Assembly: GCF_018881595.1 (NCBI RefSeq)
Contig: NZ_JACVQA010000008.1
Coordinates: forward strand, 163,735-227,734
Direction: 5' to 3'
Source: Polynucleobacter sp. UK-Gri1-W3
Lineage (GTDB): Bacteria; Pseudomonadota; Gammaproteobacteria; Burkholderiales; Burkholderiaceae
DNA length: 64,000 nt
The notes under the pieces were generated by a model. The model saw nothing but the letters and a program-made list of their open reading frames with translations. It was not told the origin of the DNA and did no database searches. The position numbers and the translations under genes are program-made. This document shows positions 10,931-19,388 of this stretch, one piece after another; position 1 is the stretch's first letter, and each line of letters opens with the position of its first letter.

Positions 10931-12442
10931 TTAATTACCCTGAGCAGCACGTTTAGATTTTTTTGAGCTACCCCAGCCAGATTTTGAGTCCGGGTTCACT
11001 GCACTGGAAGCTTTGCCAACCATGACCTTGGAACCATTGCGCAACTTATCCGTGCCATCCACCACCACAATATTGCCTGCAGAAAGACCATCCAGCACTT
11101 GCTGGTTGTAGCCATCTATCGGCCCCAACTTCACTGGCACGACCGAGACAGTGTTGTTGTTATTTAAGCGGTAAACAAAAGTACCCGGAGTTCCGCGCTG
11201 AATAGCGGGCACAGGAATCACGAGTGTATTTTTGAGGGTTTCAAGGACGACCCGTACATTAACAAATTGATTCGGGAAGAGATTGAGATTCTCATTGGCA
11301 AAAATACCGCGTAATTTGACGGTACCGGTGGTGATATCGATTTCATTGTCGATACTTTCCAAAAACCCAGTGGCTAATTTCACTTTGTTATCACTACTCC
11401 AAGCCTCCACTGGGATTAGTATCTTTTCAGCTAGGGGTGATGCGCTCGTTTGAGTGCCATTGCTAGCTGTAGGAGCTGAAGCCGGAGCCGGAGCGGGAGC
11501 ATTCTCAGGAGGAGGTGGCTCTTCTAGGAATTTCTTAAATGCTGGAATTACTTCTTGAGGCACCGAAAATAGGACGGTAGTGGGTTGAAGTTGTGTAATC
11601 ACGAACAACCCACTAGCGTCACTAGGCTGAACTAAGTTACCAGGGTCAACAAAACGCAAACCAATGCGACCATTGATCGGTGAGGTGATATGCGAAAACT
11701 CGAGCTGTAATTTAGCGGCACTGACAGAGCCTTCATCAGTTAAAACATTACCCTTGTATTGCTGAACCAAGGCCTTTTGAGTTGCGTAGACCTGCTTAGA
11801 AATAGAGTCTTGTTTGAGCAAGATATCGTAGCGCTTCAAGTCAGTTTCAGCATTGCTGAGTAAAGCCTGATCCTTGTCGAGTGTGCCCTGTGCCTGCTTC
11901 AGTGCAGCCTCAAAAGGACGCGGATCAACTTGGGCTAGTAATTGGCCAGCCTTTACTAAATCACCCTCTCTAAAGTAGAGCTTACTTAGAATGCCACTGA
12001 CTTGGGTGCGCACAGTGACCACATTACGAGGAGTAACTGTACCCAAAGCAGTTTGGATCACGGTAATGTCGCCACGTTCAATAGGTGAGGTCACAACTGA
12101 TACGGGCCTGTTACGGGCATCGCGCGCTTTAGAATCTGACAGAAAGCCGCTGATGAAATTCCATACAAAACTCAGGACTAGGTAGACGGCAATATAAAAG
12201 AGAATCTGTGTGAATCTTCTACTGATCTTGAATTCAGGTTTTCTAGTAATGAACCGCGCGAGTTTTTCCAAACGGGGCTGTACATAATCGGTCATGCGCT
12301 GATTGAATTCCACCAGTCGCAGACGTCCCAACGCATACTTTTTTTGAGAAAAGCGCCACCATTTTGGCCAAATTGGATTATCCCGAATGCGCAGGGCTAA
12401 ACGGTAGAGTGCTTGACCAATTTTGTGCAGGAAAGGTTTCAT
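10931..12442 (-). CDS. mdtA: RND periplasmic adaptor, MdtA-like, with long N-terminal extension
   Basis: A 503-residue membrane-fusion protein. The adaptor core begins near residue 112 and shows the MdtA pattern: a beta-barrel and lipoyl half motif VRTQVSGILSKLYFREGD, an alpha-hairpin, a second lipoyl half around SPINGRIGLRFVDPGN, and the membrane-proximal domain near the C-terminus. Unusually, about 77 mostly basic residues precede the single transmembrane helix (about 78-100). A Pro/Ala-rich insert near residue 310 is linker-like. It is the first gene of the efflux operon. No regulator pair such as BaeSR adjoins it. Confidence 0.9.
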   Translation of the reverse strand: MKPFLHKIGQALYRLALRIRDNPIWPKWWRFSQKKYALGRLRLVEFNQRMTDYVQPRLEKLARFITRKPEFKISRRFTQILFYIAVYLVLSFVWNFISGFLSDSKARDARNRPVSVVTSPIERGDITVIQTALGTVTPRNVVTVRTQVSGILSKLYFREGDLVKAGQLLAQVDPRPFEAALKQAQGTLDKDQALLSNAETDLKRYDILLKQDSISKQVYATQKALVQQYKGNVLTDEGSVSAAKLQLEFSHITSPINGRIGLRFVDPGNLVQPSDASGLFVITQLQPTTVLFSVPQEVIPAFKKFLEEPPPPENAPAPAPASAPTASNGTQTSASPLAEKILIPVEAWSSDNKVKLATGFLESIDNEIDITTGTVKLRGIFANENLNLFPNQFVNVRVVLETLKNTLVIPVPAIQRGTPGTFVYRLNNNNTVSVVPVKLGPIDGYNQQVLDGLSAGNIVVVDGTDKLRNGSKVMVGKASSAVNPDSKSGWGSSKKSKRAAQGN

Positions 12443-12525
12443 GGGGCTACATTAGGAAAAAGTGCAAATTGGAGTGGTGGTTTTAGTGCTTTAAGCCTCA
12501 GGCAACATCATAAGCCCTTGGGTTC

Positions 12526-12678
12526 TCAAGCCAAGAAAATCTCTTGCAAATTGTTTAAATAGCGCAAACCTTGTTCCGTGGGCCTGAGTAAAGAGGGGTT
12601 GGGGTCCAGCAAGCCTTTTTGACAAGCTTCTGCAAGGGGTTTTGCAATGACATTCAAGGGTATCCCCTTGTTAAGATA
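12526..12678 (-). pseudogene. Decayed fragment of a hemW 3' end
   Basis: On the minus strand about 50 codons ending in TGA at 12526-12528 translate to a sequence closely matching the last 47 residues of the intact HemW at 19389-20576. GLRYLNNLQE is identical, KGLLD and PLNVI are shared, and the rest is diverged. No start codon, radical-SAM cysteines or other HemW parts are nearby. It is a remnant of a duplicated or displaced hemW copy about 7 kb from the real gene, directly upstream of mdtA. Confidence 0.7.
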
Positions 12679-12722
12679 CTTCTTCTGTGTACCTTTATGT
12701 GTACCATTTTACAGGGGATGTT

Positions 12723-12857
12723 ATGAGTCTCCTAGTGATATCTTTTGGTAACATCATTGAAAAAATACATACGTTTAAGTGCTTACAAGGCTATTTTAGG
12801 AATTTCATGGAGTCTTATGGTTCTATAGATTTGCAGACACCTCTTCCACCAAGTTAA
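12723..12857 (+). CDS. Possible small protein (44 codons), unrecognised
   Basis: An ATG at 12723 has AGGGG 6 bases upstream and opens 44 codons ending in TAA, five bases before a strong hairpin terminator. The product begins MSLLVISFGNIIEKIHTF and resembles nothing I know. Imperfect inverted repeats (ATCCCCTTGT at 12662 and ACAGGGGAT near 12711) precede it and would partly hide the ribosome site. It could equally be the body of a noncoding RNA or debris next to the hemW fragment. Confidence 0.25.
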   Translation: MSLLVISFGNIIEKIHTFKCLQGYFRNFMESYGSIDLQTPLPPS

Positions 12858-12861
12858 ATGT

Positions 12862-12892
12862 AAAAAGCCCAGCAACTACTTGCTGGGCTTTT
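12862..12892. terminator. Bidirectional rho-independent terminator
   Basis: AAAGCCCAGCA and TGCTGGGCTTT form an 11-bp stem with a 6-base loop, with T-runs on both strands. It should end transcription of the leftward gene at 12932-13513 and any rightward transcript from 12.7 kb. Confidence 0.8.
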
Positions 12893-12931
12893 ATCTTTTC
12901 AGCTACTAAAAAGAGCTACTGCATTTCTGGA

Positions 12932-13513
12932 TTACTTCTTAGCAGCTGGTGCGCTTACTACTGCGGCAATTGCTTCTGTGTAAACCACTTTTACTTGATC
13001 GTTTACAGCGATATCTTTCATCAAGTCAGGGTTCTGAACCTTCACCTTGAAGATGTTTCCTTGCGGACCTTTTAAAGTAACAACATTCTTAGCTGTGTCA
13101 ATTGCTTCAACATTAGCAGTTGCAGTAACGGTATTAGTAGTGATCATGCCTGGCTTGTCGCCTTTTGGGGCAGTTGCTGTGCTAGTAGTAACTTGCTCGC
13201 TAGTTACGCCTGGATTTTTAACCTTAACCAATTCAATCGCTACAGCCATTTCATAAACAACATCAAAATGGTCGCCTACTTTAATTTCAGCAAAGTTCTT
13301 CACTTCAGGGCCGGCAACGATAGAAGTCTCGCCATCTTTGTTTTTTAGAGTAACTGTGCGTGTTGCAGCATCAACTTTAGTTACTTCACCGTCATAAATA
13401 AGTGCGGCTTCTTGAGCGGCTACTCCAGCAATAGGTGCTTTTGGTTTAGTAAGGTAAAAGTAACTGCCAACTGCGATTGCAGCAATAACGACAGCAATGA
13501 TAATTTTTTTCAT
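12932..13513 (-). CDS. Membrane-anchored/secreted protein with two tandem domains, unknown function
   Basis: A 193-residue protein from the ATG at 13513, chosen because AAGGA lies 9 bases upstream and it places an uncleaved-looking signal or anchor helix at the N-terminus (MKKIIIAVVIAAIAVG). The rest holds two copies of one small domain. Each reads roughly V-x-x-(V/I)D-x-A-x-x-x-VTLK-x-x-x-G, then a Pro, then I-x-V-x-D-x-x-x-VVY-x-x-A-x-A. The first copy spans about residues 40-95 and the second about 130-185, joined by a Thr/Ala-rich linker. The pattern resembles small periplasmic beta-barrel domains, but no function can be assigned. Confidence 0.7.
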   Translation of the reverse strand: MKKIIIAVVIAAIAVGSYFYLTKPKAPIAGVAAQEAALIYDGEVTKVDAATRTVTLKNKDGETSIVAGPEVKNFAEIKVGDHFDVVYEMAVAIELVKVKNPGVTSEQVTTSTATAPKGDKPGMITTNTVTATANVEAIDTAKNVVTLKGPQGNIFKVKVQNPDLMKDIAVNDQVKVVYTEAIAAVVSAPAAKK

Positions 13514-13612
13514 AATGGTTTGATCCTTAAGATATTTGAAGTACATCACCATTAGATGGCGATGCGGAAATGTCTAAATACTAGTAATTTAGTACTTGCT
13601 TCTATTGTATTG

Positions 13613-14566
13613 CTAGAAGCTTGCCGCTAGCCCGATAGAGGTGCCATGCACTTTTTGTCCAAATTGGTAGCGAAATACAACCCTAACCCTAGTAAATATA
13701 GGGTCAGAGGCACTTCGATCCAATTCTATACCGGTGCCAACTGAGGATAGGGAATTGAACCCGAGCGCTCCCCGTAGGTCTCCTAGAAACTCCGTATGTG
13801 CCAACTCAAATACAGCTCTTAAGGGTCTATCTAATAGTGTTATCGGTGTTGGAATGCGACTGCGGGCCCAAAGTGCCAGACTTTGCGAGTCTGCTGATCC
13901 CTGAACCGCGGTAGATGTCGCAAATGTTTGGACCGGAATATTGGTGTAACGCAACTCCACATCAATCTCTTGATCGGGTTTGTAATTTTCATAATCGAGC
14001 ATGACTGAGCCACCTAAACCATAAGAGTTCATGCGACCACCGTTCAGGAATTGCAAATCAATCCCTTTCTGATTTTGAATGACTCGAGAAGCAATAGAGA
14101 GATCGCTCTCTAGGTGCCCCAGCATGACATTGGCAATAGGGCGAAAGCGCAGTTCATTTGTAATCGGAAAATCCCAGCCAACACCTCCAGTGCCAGTCAC
14201 GCTATTCCAGTGAACTGGCACAGTAATAGAGCTGTTCCCAATCCCATCGGTAAAAGTAGGGTTGTAACGATTTACTGCCAGAGTACCCTCTAAGTAGAGT
14301 GGAAAATTAGCGCTAATACGGTCACCGCCACCTAAAGAGATCATTTGTAAGTCAGCATTATCGCCACCGTTGTTGCGAATAGATAAGGAGCCTGTAGTGA
14401 TATCTGGCGTGAGAGAGTAGCCGGTAATTGTCATAAAGGCATCAGCACGCTTTTTAAGGTAATTATTTGCGGCGTTATAGAGGGCGGATTGGGCATGTGC
14501 AAAGCTAATCCCAGCGGCAAATAGGGTGACAAAGAAAAGGAGCTGGGTTCTACTAAAAAGCCGCAT
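13613..14566 (-). CDS. Outer-membrane beta-barrel protein, solitary autotransporter-barrel type
   Basis: A 317-residue exported protein. The signal peptide is RTQLLFFVTLFAAGISFAHA with likely cleavage after HAQ near residue 26. Alternating hydrophobic strands follow (for example GGVGWDFPITNELRFRPIAN), and the chain ends in Phe (IGLAASF), the outer-membrane targeting signature. The length suits a 12-strand barrel, and the protein resembles solitary autotransporter barrel domains without a passenger. Substrate or role is unknown. It is divergent from the histidine kinase gene 45 bases away. Confidence 0.65.
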   Translation of the reverse strand: MRLFSRTQLLFFVTLFAAGISFAHAQSALYNAANNYLKKRADAFMTITGYSLTPDITTGSLSIRNNGGDNADLQMISLGGGDRISANFPLYLEGTLAVNRYNPTFTDGIGNSSITVPVHWNSVTGTGGVGWDFPITNELRFRPIANVMLGHLESDLSIASRVIQNQKGIDLQFLNGGRMNSYGLGGSVMLDYENYKPDQEIDVELRYTNIPVQTFATSTAVQGSADSQSLALWARSRIPTPITLLDRPLRAVFELAHTEFLGDLRGALGFNSLSSVGTGIELDRSASDPIFTRVRVVFRYQFGQKVHGTSIGLAASF

Positions 14567-14611
14567 TATTCGATTTTAGCGATTCAATTCAGTGGATGTA
14601 CTATAGCGAAC

Positions 14612-16060
14612 ATGAAGGTTCTAATTTCTATCTACTTCTTTATTCTCGCCATCATTCAGATGGGCTTATTTTTGGGTATTTATCATTATTACCGCTCCCA
14701 AAGCCTTCTTAAACCTAGTTTCTATTGGATGTTCTCAATAATAGTTAGCGTGGCGGGCTTATTAACTTTTGGCGCTGGAGCTGTCACTCTACAAAATATT
14801 GTGAACCCTGAATTTAATTTCACGGTAGCTAATAGCCTTTTTTATATCGCTGCGTTATTGCAAGTCTTATTTTGTCAGTCGCTTAATCGAGAGGTCTCAA
14901 AGCAAACAAAGATCTATGCCTTAGCTTCAGTCCTCATTTTCATTCTTACATTCGAATACATGCGCCTACACGGTACTTTTGAGATTCGAACTGCTGTAAT
15001 GGCTGCCATTGCCAGTATTTTTTATTGCTGGCAAATTTATGAGTTGGCCGTCAAAAGAAAAACTTCACCCTCAAAACAGTTGCTTTATATGCAATGTGCA
15101 AGCTTTGCAGAAATATTTTTTGCGATAGGCCGTTTTTTAATATTAGTTACATCTGCTGTTGCGATTACGCGTGTTGAGCAAATTCCGCAAATACTGATTA
15201 TCTTTACTATCTCTCAGTTGGTTATGAATACGCTCTCTTATATAGCCATTGGTAGTTATTGGGCTGAGCAAGTCGTTGTCGCCAACATCAATGTGATAGC
15301 CGAAAATGAGACAACTAAAAAACTATTGCAAGAGCGAGACCTTTTGATTGCCTCATTATTAAAGGCTAACAAGACCGCTAGCACTGGGGCTTTATCAGCA
15401 TCCATTGCGCATGAGCTGAATCAACCTTTAGGTGCTTCAAACCTAAATATACAATTCCTACAAAAAAAATTAACTGAAGGAAGTGTAGATCCTGAGTTGC
15501 AAAAAGAAATTTTAGATTCATTGCTATCGGATAACCAGCGAGCAGCAAACATCATTCGATCCCTCAGATCTGTTTTTGCTGATGAAAAAATCCTGACATC
15601 CAAAGTGGATGTCGCTGATTTAATAGACTTAGTGCTTACTATCGCTAGCCCTGAGATTGCTAAGCAAAATATTCAAATAGTATTGAAGTTAGAAAAAGAT
15701 TTATTTATAACGGCAAATAAGAGCGAGCTACAACAGGTTCTTTTGAATCTATTGAACAACGCCATTGATGCCTTGAAGTCCTCGGATAAAGCAGATAAGA
15801 CAATCACCATTTTGGGTAAGCATATTGGATCTGAGATTCAAATATCGATCACAGATAGTGGTTTAGGGATTGACCAGGATGTCCAGACCCATATGTTTGA
15901 ACTCCTCTCGACTACCAAAAGCTCGGGAATGGGCATTGGTCTGTGGTTATGTAAGCATATTATTTCTAGGCATGGTGGCTCTATTTGGTTTGAGTCTTTT
16001 GCCGGTAAAGGAACCACCTTTTTTGTACGTTTGCCTTTGGTTGCGCAGTATTCAATTTAA
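14612..16060 (+). CDS. Membrane sensor histidine kinase with multi-helix N-terminus
   Basis: A 482-residue kinase. About seven hydrophobic helices fill residues 1-220. A HisKA dimerisation domain follows with phospho-acceptor His267 in IAHELNQPLG, then an HATPase domain with N-box LLNLLNNAIDAL, G1 DSGLGID and G2 GMGIGLWLCKHI. It should sense a membrane or small-molecule signal and phosphorylate a response regulator. No response regulator is adjacent, so it is an orphan kinase here. The HELNQPL form is typical of DctB/NtrB-like kinases. Confidence 0.88.
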   Translation: MKVLISIYFFILAIIQMGLFLGIYHYYRSQSLLKPSFYWMFSIIVSVAGLLTFGAGAVTLQNIVNPEFNFTVANSLFYIAALLQVLFCQSLNREVSKQTKIYALASVLIFILTFEYMRLHGTFEIRTAVMAAIASIFYCWQIYELAVKRKTSPSKQLLYMQCASFAEIFFAIGRFLILVTSAVAITRVEQIPQILIIFTISQLVMNTLSYIAIGSYWAEQVVVANINVIAENETTKKLLQERDLLIASLLKANKTASTGALSASIAHELNQPLGASNLNIQFLQKKLTEGSVDPELQKEILDSLLSDNQRAANIIRSLRSVFADEKILTSKVDVADLIDLVLTIASPEIAKQNIQIVLKLEKDLFITANKSELQQVLLNLLNNAIDALKSSDKADKTITILGKHIGSEIQISITDSGLGIDQDVQTHMFELLSTTKSSGMGIGLWLCKHIISRHGGSIWFESFAGKGTTFFVRLPLVAQYSI

Positions 16061-16154
16061 TCCTTCCATCTTTGTTATTGGCTGTAGGGCTAATTGCTAT
16101 GGATTTGCTCAAACATATCATTAAAGTAATAAAACATCTCTTCTTTAGGCTCTT

Positions 16155-18260
16155 ATGAAAATCAAACTTACCAAAATTTCTTTTGCAGTTGGCATGCTGA
16201 CCTCTGGCTTAGTTCTCGCTGCTGGTGGCGGTGGAGTTGTTGCCGATCCAGGTGCTATGCAAGGCAAGCACTTTGATGAGAAGGGTAAAGCACCATCTAG
16301 TTACACTGTTGAGCTACAAAACGGGCTTCGCAAGACTCTGCCATTTGAAGATAGGCGAGATTTTGAAGAGTCAAAGAGAGGTTTTATCGCCGCGCCTCCC
16401 TATAAGACCATCATGGCCGATGCGGGTAATGTTGCCTGGGACATGGGAAGCTATGACTTCTTATTGCAAGGTAAAGACTTTGATAGTGTCCATCCTTCGT
16501 TACAACGCCAAGCCATTCTGAATATGAGTTATGGCTTGTATGAAGTAGTGCCAGGAAAAATCTATCAAGTTCGCGGCTTTGATTTGGCCAATATTAGTTT
16601 TGTTAAAACCAATAGCGGCTGGATTGTGTTTGATCCATTGACTGCCAAAGAAACAGCGCGTGCTGCTCTAGAGTTGGTAAATGAAAAGCTTGGTAAGCTT
16701 CCAGTGGTAGCGGTGGTGTATTCCCATTCACACGGAGATCACTTCGGTGGTGTGAGAGGGGTAGTGGATGAGGCGGATGTCAAGAGTGGCAAGGTAAAGA
16801 TCATTGCCCCGGCTGGCTTTATGGATCATGCGATTGCTGAGAACGTCTATGCCGGTAATGCCATGACCCGCAGAATGTACTTCCAATACGGAGTGTTATT
16901 GCCAAGAAGTCCCTTTGGACATGTGGATCAATCGATCGGCAAAAATACTGCAGCAGGCAATTTAGGTCTTATTGAGCCTAACGTCTATATCAATCAGCCA
17001 TACGAAAAAATGACGGTTGATGGCGTGGAAATGGAATTCCAAAACACTCCAGGCACTGAAGCTCCTGCCGAGATGAATACCTACTTCCCGCAATTTAAAG
17101 CCTTCTGGGCGGCAGAAAATATCACCGGTACGATTCACAATATTTACACCTTGCGGGGTGCTTTAGTTCGTGACTCCTTGGCATGGTCTAAGAATATCAA
17201 CAACGCCTTATATCGCTATGGCAATGAAAGTGAAGTCATGTTTGCATCACATACATGGCCGCGTTGGGGTAATGAACGTATTCAGGAAGTGATGCGTACG
17301 CAGCGCGATAGTTATGCACACTTGCATAACGAAGTCCTTCACCTAGCAAACAATGGTGTCACCATTAATGAAATCCAGAATGTCTATAAACAGCCTGAGA
17401 GCTTGAAGAAGCAATGGGCCGCTCATAGCTATCACGGATCTGAAGAGCACAATAGCCGTGCCGTTATTAATCGTTATTTGGGCTATTGGGATGCCAATCC
17501 AGCAACGCTAGCGCCATTATCGCCAAAAGATTCTGCGCCACTCTATGTAGAGATGATGGGTGGTTCAGCCAAGATCATGGCAAAGGGTAAAGAGCTCTAT
17601 AAGCAGGGCAAGTACCGCGAGGCAATGGAGATCGTAAATAAATTAGTCTACGCACAGCCGAACAATACTGCCGCGAAAGACTTGCTTGCTGACATCTTTG
17701 AGCAAATCGGCTACCAAAAAGAAAGCCCAAGTATGCGTAATAGCTTCTTGGGAGCTGCTTATGAACTTCGTCATGGCATGCCATCAGGTGCCTCGCCAAA
17801 GTCTAATGGCCCAGACATGATCAAAGGCATGACAACCGAACTCTGGCTCAATGCCTTAGCCATCAGCATGGATAGTAAAAAAGCAGCAGGTATGAATTTC
17901 GTCATCAATCTTTCTACTCCAGACAATGGCGAAAAGTTTGTGATTGAAATGAGTAACTCTGCATTGACCAACATTAAAGGTCAGCAAGCCAAGAACCCCA
18001 ATCTGACTATTACGCTGAATCGAAGTGATCTTGAGCAAGTAATGGGCGGCCAAACGACTTTTGACAAACTCTTAGCCGAAGGCAAGGTAAAGTTTGATGG
18101 TGATCGCAAGCCTTTTGATCAGCTTAGGAGCACCTTGACTGTCTTTGTGCCTGATTTTGAATTAATGCCAGGGACAAAAGGAAAGGCTGCTCCCAAATCC
18201 GCAGCTCCAGCCAAAGATCCATTTGCAGCGCAAGAGATGGCGATTACAGCTGGAGAGTAG
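16155..18260 (+). CDS. Alkyl sulfatase (SdsA1-type, metallo-beta-lactamase fold)
   Basis: A 701-residue secreted enzyme with a signal peptide (residues 1-22, ending LVLAAGG). It has the metallo-beta-lactamase motif HSHGDH at 191-196 for the two zinc ions, an AENITGTIHNIYTLRG segment, an alkylsulfatase dimerisation domain (about 430-560) and a C-terminal SCP2-like domain that holds alkyl chains. It hydrolyses primary alkyl sulfates such as SDS to alcohols and sulfate. Length and domain order match SdsA1. It is a single gene followed by its own terminator. Confidence 0.92.
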   Translation: MKIKLTKISFAVGMLTSGLVLAAGGGGVVADPGAMQGKHFDEKGKAPSSYTVELQNGLRKTLPFEDRRDFEESKRGFIAAPPYKTIMADAGNVAWDMGSYDFLLQGKDFDSVHPSLQRQAILNMSYGLYEVVPGKIYQVRGFDLANISFVKTNSGWIVFDPLTAKETARAALELVNEKLGKLPVVAVVYSHSHGDHFGGVRGVVDEADVKSGKVKIIAPAGFMDHAIAENVYAGNAMTRRMYFQYGVLLPRSPFGHVDQSIGKNTAAGNLGLIEPNVYINQPYEKMTVDGVEMEFQNTPGTEAPAEMNTYFPQFKAFWAAENITGTIHNIYTLRGALVRDSLAWSKNINNALYRYGNESEVMFASHTWPRWGNERIQEVMRTQRDSYAHLHNEVLHLANNGVTINEIQNVYKQPESLKKQWAAHSYHGSEEHNSRAVINRYLGYWDANPATLAPLSPKDSAPLYVEMMGGSAKIMAKGKELYKQGKYREAMEIVNKLVYAQPNNTAAKDLLADIFEQIGYQKESPSMRNSFLGAAYELRHGMPSGASPKSNGPDMIKGMTTELWLNALAISMDSKKAAGMNFVINLSTPDNGEKFVIEMSNSALTNIKGQQAKNPNLTITLNRSDLEQVMGGQTTFDKLLAEGKVKFDGDRKPFDQLRSTLTVFVPDFELMPGTKGKAAPKSAAPAKDPFAAQEMAITAGE

Positions 18261-18287
18261 GCTGCCTTTCTTATCGAGACTGATAAC

Positions 18288-18314
18288 AAAAGGACCCTGA
18301 TGGGTCCTTTTGGT
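18288..18314 (+). terminator. Rho-independent terminator after the alkylsulfatase gene
   Basis: AAAAGGACCC and GGGTCCTTTT form a 10-bp stem with loop TGAT. The flanking A- and T-runs let it act in both directions, also closing the convergent Bug gene. Confidence 0.85.
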
Positions 18315-18329
18315 CATTTGATTTAATGA

Positions 18330-19343
18330 TTAATTGAGATCCACTTGTAGTTTGGCGTCTTTTACTAGCTTAGCCCATTGATTTCTGTCTTTAACAATAA
18401 ACTTGCTAAAAGCTGCTGGTGAACCGCCACCATCTTCTGCACCGACCTCGGCTAACTTGGCCTGTACTTCAGGTTTGCGTAATATGGTATTCACATCAGC
18501 ATTAATCTTATCCACGATCTTTGGATCAAGCTTTGCTGGGCCCATGAGACCGTACCAAGCTGTTGCTTCAAATCCTGCATAACCAAGTTGTTCCATAGTC
18601 GGCAGGCTAGGGTAGGCGGCTGAGCGCTTAGTGCGGGTTTGCGCGAGAGCGATAACTTTGCCGCTTTGAATATGCGGCGTTGCTGCCCCCATAGTTTCAA
18701 ATGCATAAGTAATATGTCCAGCCATTAGATCAACCAAAACAGGTCCGCTGCCTTTGTATGGAATATGGAGTGCTTGTGTGCCAGACATATGCATCAATAA
18801 TTCAAAGGCCAGATGTTGAGTGCTTCCATTTCCGGCTGATCCAAAACTAACCTTGCCAGGGTTTTGTTTCATATAGGCAACCAAATCTTTGACGTTCTTG
18901 GCTGGAGCATCAACGTTGGCAATCAGAATGTTTGGTGTAACGCCGAGCAAAACAATTGGCGTAAAGTCAGTAGTGGCGTTATATGCCATCTTTTGACCTA
19001 GCGCTGGAATGATCGAGAGCGCATTGACATGCGCAAGACCAAGGGTGTATCCATCAGCTGGAGATTTGGCAACAAGATCGGCAGCAATTGTTCCGGCGGC
19101 ACCGCCGCGGTTATCAACGATGACCTGTTGACCCCACATTTGGGATAGATTGATGGAGATAATGCGGGCAATCGCATCTGAGCCTCCACCTGGCGGAAAT
19201 CCAACGATTAATTTAATTGGCTTATCTGGCCATGATTTGGCTTGCGCAAAGGTGTTGGTAGAGATAGAAATTGCGCTAATGGCAAACGCGCATAAAAACA
19301 GAACCCGTGCATACGCACTGCCAGCTAACTTACTTTGAATCAT
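18330..19343 (-). CDS. Bug-family (TctC-type) periplasmic solute-binding protein
   Basis: A 337-residue periplasmic protein with a signal peptide (ISISTNTFAQA) followed by WPDKPIKLIVGFPPGGGSD, the signature start of Bug/TctC receptors. Later family blocks are present: LVAKSPADGYTLG and GSAGNGSTQHLAFE. Such proteins bind carboxylates or aromatic compounds, usually for tripartite tricarboxylate transporters. No TctA/TctB genes adjoin it, as is usual for the many orphan Bug genes of this family, so the ligand is unknown. Confidence 0.9.
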   Translation of the reverse strand: MIQSKLAGSAYARVLFLCAFAISAISISTNTFAQAKSWPDKPIKLIVGFPPGGGSDAIARIISINLSQMWGQQVIVDNRGGAAGTIAADLVAKSPADGYTLGLAHVNALSIIPALGQKMAYNATTDFTPIVLLGVTPNILIANVDAPAKNVKDLVAYMKQNPGKVSFGSAGNGSTQHLAFELLMHMSGTQALHIPYKGSGPVLVDLMAGHITYAFETMGAATPHIQSGKVIALAQTRTKRSAAYPSLPTMEQLGYAGFEATAWYGLMGPAKLDPKIVDKINADVNTILRKPEVQAKLAEVGAEDGGGSPAAFSKFIVKDRNQWAKLVKDAKLQVDLN

Positions 19344-19388
19344 TGCTTGTCTCCGAATCGGATTTTTATATTTATTAAGTTAATTACT

